Assembly: GCA_037954325.1 (NCBI GenBank)
Contig: JBBMNZ010000009.1
Coordinates: 8,476,001-8,540,000, forward strand
DNA: 64,000 bases
From: Fistularia commersonii
Lineage: Eukaryota > Chordata > Actinopteri > Syngnathiformes > Fistulariidae
Direction: 5' to 3'
The notes beneath the pieces were generated by a model. It was not told the origin of the DNA, did not search any database, and was given only the letters and a program-made list of their open reading frames with translations. The translations under genes were made by a program, and so were the position numbers. Position 1 is the stretch's first letter; each line of letters begins with the position of its first letter. Shown one piece after another: positions 12,101 to 26,100 of this stretch.

Positions 12101-15100
12101 CCATGCATCACTGTGACTGGCACAGCTGTTTTGGAGCCACAGTATGAGACCATTAAAATCACTGACTGAGAGTGTTGAGAATGTCATTAATCAGGACTCC
12201 ATCTCTTCGAACGTCGACCTCACCCGGCCCTTTCTGCCCTTTACGCTGCTGCACCTTCAGAGACCAAAATAGTCAATGCACTTTGCTCTCCTGCAAAATA
12301 AATATGGCCGGCAGAATGAAAACAAAGATATTTCAGCAATTAATCATTCCCCATCCCCCAATTTAAACATGCCACTTTCATCATTATCTTCGTCAACACA
12401 ATGAATCATTCCAGTTGGAACTCAATGACATCTGTCTCCTCCCAGGTGACGGATGATGTAAAGGGATGAGGAAAAGAGTGGACAGGATGCAAGGGGAGTT
12501 GAATAAACAATTCTTGGAGAAATAGAACAGTCATAGCGTTGATTTGCTTCCAATGGGGCCTTCTGAGGGCACAAACTATTATACTCGGGCAAGCTACATG
12601 AATAATACCCTGATAATAGAGGGTGTTCCTTTTGAGAATCAATAACTATAACTTAAGATCATCTACAAGAGAACGGGTGGTGTCTAGAGGGAAGTGTGCC
12701 TGTTGCTGTCTTACATTAGTGTGGCTGGTAGGCGCTGTCTAACATTTGGGCAGGTGTGCTGTCATGGTAACAGATGGCGTGAACTATAAATTGCCTCATT
12801 GTGTCCCTGTGGGGAAGTGCCTCCGCTTGATTAATTATATAAGAGTCTGTTAGAGTAGCTGTGTTATGTGCCAGGGGCTGGTGAGAGAGTCCAGTCACAT
12901 GACTAGATTTCAGTCATTCTTGACATCAACTGATACAAGACTTGACATCGACACAAGATGAGTGATTTGACAGGGCTAGATTTAAAGACCACATTTTTTC
13001 TGAATAATAAGAAGTTAAAGTTGACATTGAATATATATGTAAATTCTTGTGACTGCCCTATCACAACAACCATCTTTATCCATTGCAAAAAAAAGCCAAA
13101 AATGCTTGTGAATCTGCCTTTCAATGTAAGACAGTCATAAGAAAGCTGACATTCACAGCCCATATCTGAATAGGTGACTTCTTCCTCATCTGATTTCAGA
13201 TTTCCATTGGAATTCTCAGGAGCAGCAGGCCAAATAAGGACAGGGACATAACTGGCTTGTCTAACAATCGGCCAGAGTTGCAGAAGGCAGGATGTAGCAC
13301 TGGGACTTGGAAGAATGTAAACAGTCCGGAAAACATGTTTTCTATCAGCTGGAGCTTTAAGTGCAGCAAGCATTTCCTCTTCTGAGCAGCTATTGTCCTG
13401 TCCTGACACATACGCCGCAACCTGAGATAAGATGATGCGATTGGCTTGGTATTTACAAAAAAAATTGAAATATCAAGTTTTCAAGATTATTCTGATTACC
13501 AGGCTATAATGTCCAGGGTACAATGAAAACTCTGATAAAAATTCTTATTAGTGGTAAACAACTATGAAGAGCCATTTTGTCCATGCGTACTTGACTCCCT
13601 ATTTTGTTCTTGCAATTTTTTTACATAGCAAAACATTGTGCCATAATCACTTGTTAATCCTCTAGTCATAGCAAAAACATTGAAAAGTAAATGCTTTTAC
13701 AGGCACTTTGTGTAAGTAGCTGGGGACAGTCTGTCCCAAATGAGTCACCGGACTGTGAAGAGGATGTGACTCAACATTGAGCCCGACTGATGTCTCAAGT
13801 CATGATCCCGCTGGCGAGGGGAATTCAGCTTGACTCCTTCTATCTCTTGCTCTTGGTTCGTGACATAAAGCTGGATGAAAGTTGGAATTGAAATCAGCCA
13901 GCAAGCCATGGGCTTTGCCTTCCAGCTCATGATAAGTGAGTCTTTCTCGTTTCACGCAACCTAAAATGAACACTTTCAAGTCTTCTGCCCCTGTGGATTT
14001 GGTTAAATTACACCTTAAACGCTACGCATTTTGAAGTAAAAACTTCAAAATGAACACCTGAATGACGAATGATTATCTCAAAAATAAGCAAAGTAATTAT
14101 TCAGATTATTTAGCTCTACTTTGACGTGGATGCTTTGTCAAGAGGTTTGCTTCCCACAGATTGCTTTGTACATGAGTGTGTGCTTTAATCCACAAACTGA
14201 AAATATGCAACCGCCCTGTCTCCTTACAGCTCGGGCTGCCCGCAAAGCTCTCGTCCTATTGTGTGTCTGTGTGAGCTTGAGAGTGTGAGAGAGAGAAAAA
14301 CCTGATACAGCTCATCAGAGGAGACCGAAAAAAAATTCCATCAAACTCGTTCTCCAAGATTACGCTGCGTTTAGACAAATTACGGAGACTCGTGCTATGA
14401 AAATGGGTGTGTATGTGCATGTGTGTGAGTGTGTATGAGGAAACGTATTCACACATTCAGGTTAGGATAGACGGCGATCATATCTTGATCCATGTGAAGC
14501 GAGAGCGACATTTGCATTTGAAAGAAATTCCTTTTCACATATAAAACGCCTGTACCACCGTGTGTCGGGCTGCAGGCTTTTCACATCGGAGACTGCACTT
14601 AACATGAAAAATGACTCCTGAGATTGGCTTCTGCGTCACAGAAACGATATGGAGACTGCAGGATTTCATTCATTCTAACAGTATTTAATCACAGACCCTC
14701 ATGACGCCTGTTGAGAAAGCATGGAATTGAATGTCAAATGGATCACACCCTTCATCGCAGCCCCCGCACACCTCAGGCTTGTTAACAAGTGACTCGGATT
14801 TCACCAGGGCTTGTGTGTGTGCTTGTGTGCTCAATAGGTAAGGTTAATAGGAAAGGTTAATAAGGTGATCAATGAGGATGAGATTATGCCGCCTGCTAAA
14901 GTGTAGCAGGTAAACACGCATCGTAAGCTGCTGTAACACAAGAGACGAAATGAGACCACATGTAACCTGCCCCCCCACCTCCATTTCTCACCCCATTAGA
15001 AACGAGCCGTACGCCAACGGATTAGGCATGTCAAGAATGAAGCCGACGCCTCCCGAATGAAATGCAGATTAATACGTGCATGCACCTCCCTTTCCGCTGT

Positions 15101-18100
15101 TCCTTCCCCGTTCAACTGATGTGATGACAAGTCACGCTGTAATGAGTTCTGTAAAGATTTTCCAAGATCGATGTCCCAATCAGTCAGCCATTGCCTGTGA
15201 ACGGTGATTCACATGCTGTTGTCTGCCCTGCCACTCGATAGATAGAGAAACAATTGATTTTCTTTTCCTTTGGCAGGGGAGGGCCCCTGATCACTGCAGC
15301 AGGTGGAGGTGGAGGTGCAGGAGGGGGTGGGGGTCTCTTTGTCAGGAGACACTGATTAACTGAGGGGAAGGACAGACAAGGCCTCACCAGGGATACAGCC
15401 TTGAGAGCGAGTGTGTGTACAGTTAGCTCTCACACGCATAAGGTAGAGGGTTTATTTACATTCTCACAGGTAGTAAATTTCTCATTTGTGTTGAGCAATA
15501 TGACTACAGAGCATCGCTGTTCAAAATGAGAGGTCCTTGAGTGGGCTAATGGGACATTAAAAACAAAGGTTCGCTATTATTCATAATCTTGTTTTTTTTT
15601 CCCAGAATATAAAGAAATGATCGAAGATATTTTGCATAAATGGTTGTTTTCAAGTCTTGCACATGTCAAAGGCAACATGTCACCTTTTAGTTCATGCCAA
15701 ACTCAGAGCTTCAGCAGTCAGTTGCAGCAAACTGAAATGCTAGGTCAGGGCATCTGGTGAATTCGGTAAAGGTGAAACTCTTTTTCTCAAGTAATCTTTT
15801 GATCTTGTCTGTGTGATTTGTGTCCCTCACGGGAGAGGTCTGTAACCTCGACTTTTTCTGGGATCAATGTTTTATACAGTTGGCTGGACCTAGATGTGGT
15901 CTGGGTTTAACACCACAAGTCTCAAAAAATGATTGTGCAGTAGCTCCTGAAAGGTTTCAGAAATTATATCAAGACGATAGAGAACAGATTTCAGTATTCG
16001 GCTGCAGATCGTGAGCATATATTTTTAAAACTGATTTATCTTCCTTTTATTATATAAAATTACTTCGCAATCCAGCGTACAACAATTTCTCTTTAGTTGT
16101 GAACATGATTATGTTTTCTCTAAATCATGTTCCTCTCTTATAGATATAGAGGATTTTTTCACTTTATTTTCATGAAATTTTTGGTTGTTTTTTTTTCGAT
16201 AAGAAGTCGGACACACCCTCTATGCGATTCAAGACATTTTCTATTTTAGTCCACTTATGATGTACAGTACAAAAAATTTACACTTCTTACCGCTGGGTGA
16301 GTGTTCCGTCCCAACATGACTTCCTGTGGGGGCATAGATGCAACCCCCCTCGATCATACAACCCAGAGATTCTGCATCAGGATGAAGGGATGTCTTGGAC
16401 AAGTGAGGCTGTCTGCTGTTGGATCTTGCTAGCAGGGTGTTGAGACAGTTGTGCGTGCTGGGATCGTTCTCTTTGTGGTGGATGTGTCTGTTGTTGATAC
16501 TGGTGCTGGAAAACGCCGCCTCATTTACAAATACTGAGCCGTTACCAGCGTGATCTCTGGACAGACCTGGCACAGAGTCCTGCGGCAAAGAGGTAAAAGT
16601 CACGGTCAAATGAAGCAGCAGAGCTGAATGATGAAAGTAAGGCACATTGCGAATATAAATTTGGAGGATAATGATATTCCTGCCAGGACGAGAGCCCCCC
16701 AAAGCAAGAAAAGTTAATGCCGTAACGCACCTGCGAGACACACTAGGGCTTGTTTAAAATTTAAATAATACAACAGTAATGAATACTTTAAAGGGCTTTG
16801 TAATTAGAGTACATTTAAAGGTACATTCAAAGGCATTGAAATTCTATTATCCCGCATTGGAATTTCTGATAATTCTCTGACATTTCAGCTTTCAGCCCCA
16901 CGCAGTGCGAGCGAATGGGAGGTCATTTTTATCACGGATGAAGCCGTGTTCAGATTTTATGATCATTTACACCTATGAAAATGGTTTCCGGGGAGTTCTG
17001 TTAAATTACTGAAATATTTCATTTCAACAAAGCACAAGGTGATAATTAAACTGCATCCATTTACTGCATAACCAAATTCCGGGCTTTGGTATGCTATTTG
17101 CTTGCATAATCTTTGGGACCCATTGGTAGATAAAAATGAAGCATCCTCAAAGAAATTTACAAAAAACAAGCTGAAGACAAGAGCAAGCACACAGAAATTT
17201 CAGCTACCCTTTAATTGCCTGTTTTATGGGGGTCTGGACCCACTAATTTATCAGCGTATGATAACACCCTCCCATATAGTTATCTGTAAACAAATTGCCC
17301 AGGTCCCAATGTTGAGACCCTGAGCAATTTGTTTGCATCCAAATCTGCTATGCAAAGATCACAGATACGGAATTTTTCAACCGTGGAGCAATAAAACTGA
17401 TTCGCCCTCCAGAGGAAACCACAAAACATTTGTCATTTGGGGTTTCCTGTCCCTTTAATGTATGTGAAAGTTGTTTTTTGCTCCAGCATGCTCCATGCAT
17501 CAGCCCCTCCTCCGATCCTTTACTCCCCTGTCTTCATCCCTGCATCAACATGGCCTTTCTTTAGCTGAGCTGAAGTCCTACAGCTAATTAGAGCGGAGCT
17601 GAGATCGGGTGGAGGTGCACGTCATTCAATCTCTCCTGACCTCTTGACTCAATGCCTCTGGCTTAAACATCCTCCATTGCCTTTAACCAGTGACGTGCGG
17701 TGAGGTTCATGGCTGGTGAGGCACTGATGTCATCACCGCACGTCTCTTCCTCATATTTGAACGGTAAATTTGAATTTTTTTTAGCGATTTTGAAAAAAAA
17801 AAACTAAAAATGGTGAAGCGATGTGGAAAATAACTTTATAGTGCAAATCACTGAATAAATATAACCATTTAATTTATTTTTTCATTGTGCATTTTTTTCT
17901 CTCCGTGATGACAGGTGAGGCCCGGCCTCTCCTGCCTCTACTGACTGAACGTCACTGCCTTTAACAGACTGCAGGCATTCATGAAACCCTTTGAGTTACT
18001 TTCAATGTTAATAAACATATATTTGAAAAGCCCATTAAGGTGCACGATTATGTACTAAATAATTTTGTAACACGGCTCTACTGATCTGTCTGAAAATAAC

Positions 18101-20070
18101 ATTATTTCAGTCCATATTTCAACAGTTGCACATGCTGTCCAGAGCAGCACGACACCATCTCCAGGAGATGTATGAGCTGTATTAGTTTCAACAGTGCTCC
18201 CTTTCCCTGTGAGGTACTTTGAGACGTGAGACAGTACACTCTTTATCCTACATGCCTTCCGGCTGCAGGTGACAATTCACCCTAATGCTTTTTCAAACAA
18301 AGTCCCAATAATTTAGGACCTTTCTGTCACGACTGCTTGGTTTCTTGGGCTGTGCACCTCAGGTTTTAATAATTTTCCCTGAGCATTTATTTGCAACAGT
18401 TTAATTATCATCAATCATTAAGATGTTTATTGGTGAGCGGAGCTGCAGGAACACTGAGACAAATGATGCTGAAATAGCTCTCATTATCGCAGGTCGTATA
18501 TCAAGGGGGGATTGAGCAGCTCAGTGTGAATCAGTGAAGTCGGGCTGTTCACTGTTTGAGAAAAGCTTATTGCCAAATGTATCCTCGAGCTCCTCAAACA
18601 ATGCACGGTCGTTTAGAATTCAATTAATACCTCAGATTAAACCACCAAGTGAGGTTTTAAAATCCTGAAAAACCGCCCCACTATTTAGTGCACCAACCTG
18701 ATGCACATCGAGGGGGATGACCATGTGAGTGGGCAGACTCCTTTGCCGGCTGTGCCTCCAGGTCTGGAGGAGCTTCTGTTGGCTCTCCAGCCTCTCCCTC
18801 TCCCTCTCCAGCTGTTCTCTCTCCCGCTCCACACTCCGCTGGCCTTCCCTGAGCCTCTCCAGACTCTGCTGGTATTCCTCAAGCTGCTCATCCAGCTCTT
18901 CCCTCTCATGCCGGAGCCGCTCGGCCTCCAGGTGGCACTGCCGCTCCCTTTCCTCCAATCTGCTCTCTTGCTCCCCGTGTTGGCTGTCCTTGGCCTGGCA
19001 TTCCCTCTCCCAGCGCTCCATCTCTTGTCGTAGCTGCTCCTGGAGTCGCTTAGCCGCCACCGCTTCCTCCTTCCTCTTCTCCAGGTTACGCTGCTTCTCC
19101 TGCTCCTGCAGGGTGTTGCCCCAGATCCCTGGAAGGTGGCGCCGCTGGGCACGGACTGACGTGCGTCCAGTTTCTTGGAGGAGGAACCGCTGGACCTCAA
19201 AGCAGCTTTCCTGGATGGTCACCGTTGCCTGGAACGCAGATGAAGAGAAGATGAGAGATGCAAAACTTGCAACCCTGCTTTGGACCACAGGTGCAGAAGA
19301 TTTGAATGGATGCTTATTGAAATTTTCTTGTGGCAATTGGACTTGAATTTCTTCACTTGAAGACATTTCACCCCTCACCCAAGAGGCTTCTTCAGTGAAG
19401 AAATTCAAGTCCAGTTGCCCGGACAAGAAGATTTCAACAAGAACTCAGAATTCATTATGAACTGGAGGACTGAGAACCTCCACAGACATTGGAATGGTTG
19501 GAAATTATAATTGGGCTTCACTGCAGATGAAACGATGCGCCACAATTTGAATATGAAAATAACTTTCTGATTAAAAACCTCAACGCAAAATAGGCAGACA
19601 GAGAAGATCACCTTGTGTATACATGCCCTGATGCAAAAGCGAACACACTGCCTTTACACAAATTGTAATTTTCAACCAAAGACTTGTGTCTGAGCATTGA
19701 AAAGCAAGAGATCCATCAATGCCTCTAAGAGGAAAAGAAAGACAACTAGGGCTTTAAACAGCCAAGTGGAGTTTTCATCTTGCTGCTTACTGAAGCTTGA
19801 GTGTCCAGGAACATAATAAGCCTTCATCTTGACTGACACAAAGAAAGCATGTTTTTGTTCACACTGAAAAGACCAGGTTTTGTTGACTTGCTGTTCAGAT
19901 GATAAAATAGATGCAGGCTGAATGAAATACTTTAACTTGGCTAAACTTACCTGCAAGCTGTAGACTAGCTGGGTGAGGCTTTGGACACTTTGGACAACCT
20001 GTTAAGACAGTAGATACACATACAGAATTATAAAATAAAATAAAAAAAGAGAAAAAAAAAACAAAACAAC

Positions 20071-20144
<74 letters not shown>

Positions 20145-23100
20145 AAATATATAATAAAATATAATATATAATATATATAATAAAAAATATATAATAAAAA
20201 TATATAATATATAATAAAAATATATAGAGAGAGATATGTATATGTATATGTATAGAGAGAGATATGTATATGTATATATGTGTGTGTATATGTGTGTGTA
20301 TACAGCCACACATACACACACACACATATATATGTATATATGTGTACTATACATAATTCTGAAAGCGTGCTCATTTCCTCCTGATCACCAACTTCAATAT
20401 TGCAACTTTTTTAATCTAAAAAAATTAGACATTCAACATTCCCCCTTTTTGCTCTTGTCACATTTATTATATATTATTGACCTGCTGATATTGCATCAAC
20501 TTTTGTCAAAAACATGAAACATCAGTTTAAACAAAATAAGTGTACTGTATTCATATATATACTGTATATACAGTATACTGAAGTTGTTAACTTCAGTATA
20601 CTAATTCTAAAGACTGTGATGCAAGTGGTAAGAAATTACAAGTTGGCATTAATAATACTTTATCAAGTAAATTGGGAAATACAATTACTTTAAAAACAGG
20701 TAAGATAACATGGTAACTACTCAAAAAGTAAAAAAAGAATTGCAAATAATCATCTAAATACTAATAAAAATAACTAATCACTATTTGTCGATGAAAACTG
20801 AGATTTCTATTGTGTTATGTTATATTAAGTTGGATTGTATCTGTTATATTTTTACGAGTTCAATTCTCAATGTATTAGGGTTTCCTGGGTGAGAAGAATT
20901 GTATTTCCTTGGAAGAATCCTTTCCATGAAAAGTGTTCATTTATGACAAAACCTTGCAGATGACACACACAGAGGAAAGAGATGTTGAAGACGTTTCACT
21001 TGTGATTAATCTAACTCGAAATCTAAATCGTCGTCCCCGAGGACGCCGGGGGTGACAGTGATACATTTCATATATGAATCATTTGCACCCTCTTGAGGCC
21101 ACGTTGCATTCTGAAAATCCCTAACAAAATGACTTTTTTTCTTTTCCTGTCATTTACCTCACAGGTCACAAGAGGCAGCGAAATGAAGTCCGAATGAGTC
21201 TCAGCCATTTTCACAACCCTTAGTATCTATTTTTAATGATGCAATACCACAGTGAAGAAAATGGACTTCTTCCCTTATTATAAACTTATCAATGATTCAT
21301 TGCATTACCACAGAAATGTAATTCTAATAGAAAGCACTGAATTATTAAAACACATGTATCTGTAAAGAAATGGAAAGAGATGGTCAAATGCAGGCTATGA
21401 GAGTGTAGTAAAACCTGTGCTACCTCTTAACTACAACTGCATTCATGAGTGAAGTAATCTGAACATAATCTCACATCACAGCAGTATCTTTTTCTCTCAA
21501 AAATACATATTTCAAATAAGGTCAAACAGGACACAACATCCGCTAAAACCTTTCCATCTGCCCTACCTTAGCATCAACCTCAGTTGTGTTGGATTTTTGC
21601 ATGTCAGTTGCCAAAGAGGTGTCTGTCCAACTCCCCTCACTGGTGTCGGTGTCCCCGGGTGAAGTCCCCGGGTCAGAGGGTTGTTGTGGGAGAGCAGGAA
21701 ACATGCAGTCAGTGTTGGAGTCTGGACTGTGGCTGGACGGAGAGCTGGCCATGGATGAAAGTGCAGCTTTCAGATTCTCAGCTGGGAGAGCAAAATAACA
21801 GAGGTGAGAAAAAAATGCATCCAAGTGTTACCTTCCATGTGCAAACCAGTTTTTAAATAAAATGATAAAGGACTAATTGCACTCAACTACATTGATGAGA
21901 GCCAAAGCACAATAAGACATTGAGCTTCCCGAGACTTGTCAGATGATAATTGCTTACTAGTAATTCACCCTGATTTATTCAGATATTAGAAAAGGTCTTA
22001 TCCTCAAAAATGAAAGATGCTCTTGAGTATATGCTTAGTGCCCTCTGATATTAACTGACTTACTGAAACAACCTTCCCCTTTTCCAAAAAACATTTATAT
22101 TTAATCAAAATATTTAATACTGGATTTGCCTGTCCTCTTCAAGATAAGAATCTTTAGTACTGTTTAGATAGCAGTAAAATTGCCTGAAAAATAAGGATGA
22201 AATCAGAATTTGATTCATTGAAGTTGTATGTTAACGCACACAAGAGATTTGACTTGGTTGTACTGACATGAAGGTAAACAATGACTTGACAAAAACATTT
22301 TACATACAATACTACAAAGTCTGTTTAAATAAATAGGTGTGATCAGTTAGGTAGTACAAAAATGAGGTCATTAGATAAATGGAAAACTTTAGTATTCTTC
22401 GGCATATAGTAGAGTAGTATGCTAGAAATGACATTTTTACTTCAAGAGCCACAAATCAAATGTGGTGAAAAAATCTGGAATTCTTATTGAATTGTGGAGA
22501 ATATTTCAAAATGCTTAAAAATCAATCATGTACACGCCGTTGAGAGAAATCCATCATGAAAATATTTCTTGGTTGCTAGCGTTCACATTGGTTTATCTCC
22601 ATGTAGCGGTAAACAGTCAGTGTCTCACCTTCTCTCAGAGCTGCAGCCAGCAGCTCGGCGGCCTGGGGCGGCTCCTTCGACTGTGGGTGGACAAGCAGCC
22701 GAGGTTCAACCAGCGAAGCGTCCATCCTCCCACTCAGAGCAGAGAATGCGGCGTAGAGCTGCAGTTTCTCCTCCAGGCTAGAGCAGATCTGCTGGTCCTG
22801 GTTCATCAGATTCTCTGGTGAATGAGTTATTCAAGGATAACGTTGAAAAATCGATGAACGTGTCGTTTTATTTTTTTTTTACATAACACTTCCCAATTAC
22901 TCAGGAATACCTTGTAATTTTTGGATTTTCTGAAAACGAGCCTCAGCAACACGCCGCTCCTCTTCAGATTCACTTGTGTACTCCTCTTCCTCCTCTGGAC
23001 AGCTGAGGAAGATGAAAGAGTCACAGTACCGATGAATATTATTCTCAACACGGTGCATTATTTTCCAGCATCCTCATTTCCCCGGGTTAAAAACTCACCT

Positions 23101-26100
23101 TTCCACCGCCTCTCTAATGAGCCTCATCCAGGTGTTCCGTTCGTCTTTGGATGATGTATGGACCTCGTACATCTCGGGCCCGGCGGCCGACGCACTGATC
23201 AAAAACATTCCTCTCTCTTCATTCGCAACTTCTCGCACGATTAACTTCTGTAAGGCAATGATAGGAGGCTTCTGGTCCTGAAACACATTCAAAGATGGGA
23301 GAAAACATGATTTTATAGACGATAATGGTGTAGCATAATATAATTTTCCTCTTAATGAGAACAGGTAGTCGGGTGTAGAAACCGCTTATTGCGGCGAACG
23401 CATACCACGGCAGCAAACGTGTATTTTTGATCTTTTTCTTGAAGGAAGACGAGCGTGTCGGTGAGAAGCAGCGCCAGGACGTCTGCGGAAAGGAGAACCA
23501 GCAGCAATGTGACAAGAATATTGATTGATTGATTGATCAATCAATAGAGTCCAAACAAATGACAAAGAACACGGTTTATTCAGATCATCCAGCAAAAAAA
23601 CGAAGCAACGTTTCAGTCGATGCTGTATAGACACAGGGCTCGATACAGTGAAGCTTCACGCTCTGCTGGTTGAGACCAACACATTTCCCAATAGGAAACA
23701 AGACAGAAGATATTACGGGGCAAATGCTGGAGTCAAGATTTCAAACAGTACGTGCAAAAAAAAAGTTTGTATTTGTAATGTATGGTAGGTTTGTCACAAT
23801 GTACTTTTTTATTATCATCAAATCAATTCATGTAGAAATTGTACCTATTTAGGTGTTTTTTTTATTTAGATCTGGATAATTTACTGTCTCCAATGAGCCT
23901 CCATGTTTTTGGGCTGGAAAACACATGCAGACACGGGAAGAACATGCAAACACCACACAGAAAGGCCCCTGTGTGAATCGAACCAGGGACCTCTTTGCTT
24001 TGAGGAAGAAAGCGCTTACCACTGCGAATCATGTAAGTATATGACTATACTTCAACAGTGTGCTTTATTTTATCCTGCATTTTAACAATAATATTTCACT
24101 GAAAAATAACAAAAGTGATGAAGTTACACTCAAGTTGAAAAATTATATATGATATATAAAGTGTTTTTCAGACCTTTAAGCCTGCCAGTGGCTGTTTTCC
24201 AAAGAAGCAGGCCCTGGTGTGTCAGAGATTTCCCCGGTCCCGTCAGGTCCTGCTTGCGAAAGGTGTGTCCGTTCTTCAGCTTGGCTGTGCTGCGGTTCTC
24301 AATGCGGTTGTAAACTTCACGTAACCTCTGATGCCGCTCATATTCGCTGACGCTCTTGTCCACCACTGTGATCACTTCACGAATCTGAGCCAATGCTTTG
24401 GAAAGGTCACTGTGATCCTCGGTTTTCTCTGAGCCATCGAGTGGGAGAAAAATAGTTTTTTTACCTGTATCATATCTCAATTTGACATTTTTTTCTGATA
24501 TTACTTAAAAAATGAAACTTTGACAAAATAGATCTAAAAACTTCCATGTTTTATCTTCATAAATAGGTTCATTTTATTAAACTAGTATCACACTTGTTAC
24601 CAAGGTTACATACAACTTCTTTTTGCTGCAATATGGCCATAATTCCAGCAGAGTGCAGTAAAGAACCCACCTTGGGTGTATTGTAAGATCCTCTCCAGGA
24701 GCACTGGGTACTTTGTGATCCTTTGGGTCACCAGCAAGATGCATTCTGGGATCTCCCTTCGTCGCACCAAAGAATTATTACCTTGTTGCTTGAAAAATGA
24801 ACCATACAGTTGAAGTGCATCTCCAAGAGCAGACTATTGCAGAAATAGCTGAATCGCCTTTTGAGGAGGTTACCTTGATAAAGTTCTGAAATCGCTTGTT
24901 GTGCTGCTGGAGTTCTTTGAAGAAGCTGACGGCTTCAGTATGATGACTGCAGAATTCTCCATATATGTGCTTCATCTTCTCAGCATTCTCATCTGAAAAC
25001 TGAGGAATCACAAACAAGCAGTATGTTGGTATTGTTACAGTAGCCCAGTTATATTCCGGGGTACAAGCACACCTGTTGTAATAACACATCTCCTATTCGC
25101 TGGATGAGGTAGTTCTTGTCGCCGTGGGGCTGGGCGGAGCAGTGCCGGCGCTCCTTCAAGGCAGCAAAGAAGGCGTGGTGAAAGAGGAGCAGCTGATCCA
25201 GGCAGGGGAAAACCCGCTCCACCGCCTCCGAGTCCAGCTGCACCTCCTCCTTCATCCCGTGCCGGAAAACCTCGGCCATGATGTGCAGAGTCTGTAGGTG
25301 GTGGACCTCGGTCTGCATCAGCTCTGCGTCGACGATTCGACAAAGTCAGAGGTAACAATTAAAAAAAAAAAAAAAAACCATGAGAAATCACGCGCTTTTC
25401 AAAAATAAACATGTTCATTACAGTTTTCTTCTCGAATTCAATTTATCTGCTCACCATAGATGACATCCTGTCTCTTGACAGCCCGCTTGTCCTGCTTCTT
25501 GCAGAATTTGTGGTCGACTGTCAAACTCCACGACTCTGCCTCAAAGTCGGCGGTGTCGGCCAAAATGTTGGTGTGAGCGGCGTACGAATCCACGCTGTCT
25601 ACGGAGAAAAGGGAGGACAAAACACCTGTTTGGCATTATGGTATGGATTCAGTTTCCCAAGTTATCACAACCATTTCCTTTACCATAAGAGACACGAAGG
25701 ATCTTTATGCAATAATTTCACTTAATTTCTGTTCAAGCCATTACATCTGTTTTTCTGGGGGTCTATATCTAAAGAAATACTTTTTAAATCAACCACTATT
25801 ATAGATTAAATGCTTAATTTACGAGACATAGTTTCAGCAATTTTCAGCAGTTTTTCTTTCATTTTTTTTTTGTTTCACATCAATCAGATATCATGAGAAA
25901 AGGTTGAAACTAAGTTCTGAAACTAAAGAAAAGGCCCAAAGGCATCTGTCATTTGATGACCTGAGATCGTAGGTTTGAGATAATCACCAAATAGCAGATA
26001 ACACAAGAATTCTGTGATAAATCCATTCCACTCTTACCGTAAGTTCAAACTACCAAGAGGAAAGTCACTTTTATTGGATGAAAAAAGATTAGTCTGCTAT

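Larger units (their letters stand above)
9160..16290 (-). other. arhgef28: last intron of arhgef28 (7.1 kb)
   Basis: The intron holds a SINE (10918-11068), a possible alternative last exon (15184-15359), a CTCF-like motif (about 9433) and a 168-codon open frame at 12903-13409 of unknown meaning. Nothing else was recognised. Confidence 0.7.

Noticed and set aside
18701..19346. Long + strand open frames rich in Leu and Ser (110 and 205 codons)
   Set aside because: They are antisense to the coiled-coil exon of arhgef28; its Glu/Arg/Gln codons leave few stops on the other strand. There are no splice borders or homology.
19895..20374. Minus-strand frames rich in Tyr, Ile, His and Thr
   Set aside because: They are translations of the TA/CA repeat array. 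Only the 48-nt arhgef28 exon at 19951-19998 is coding.
23885..24030. Possible tRNA gene (box A and box B)
   Set aside because: The cloverleaf is degraded and the flank matches an abundant fish repeat, so it is a SINE and not a functional tRNA.
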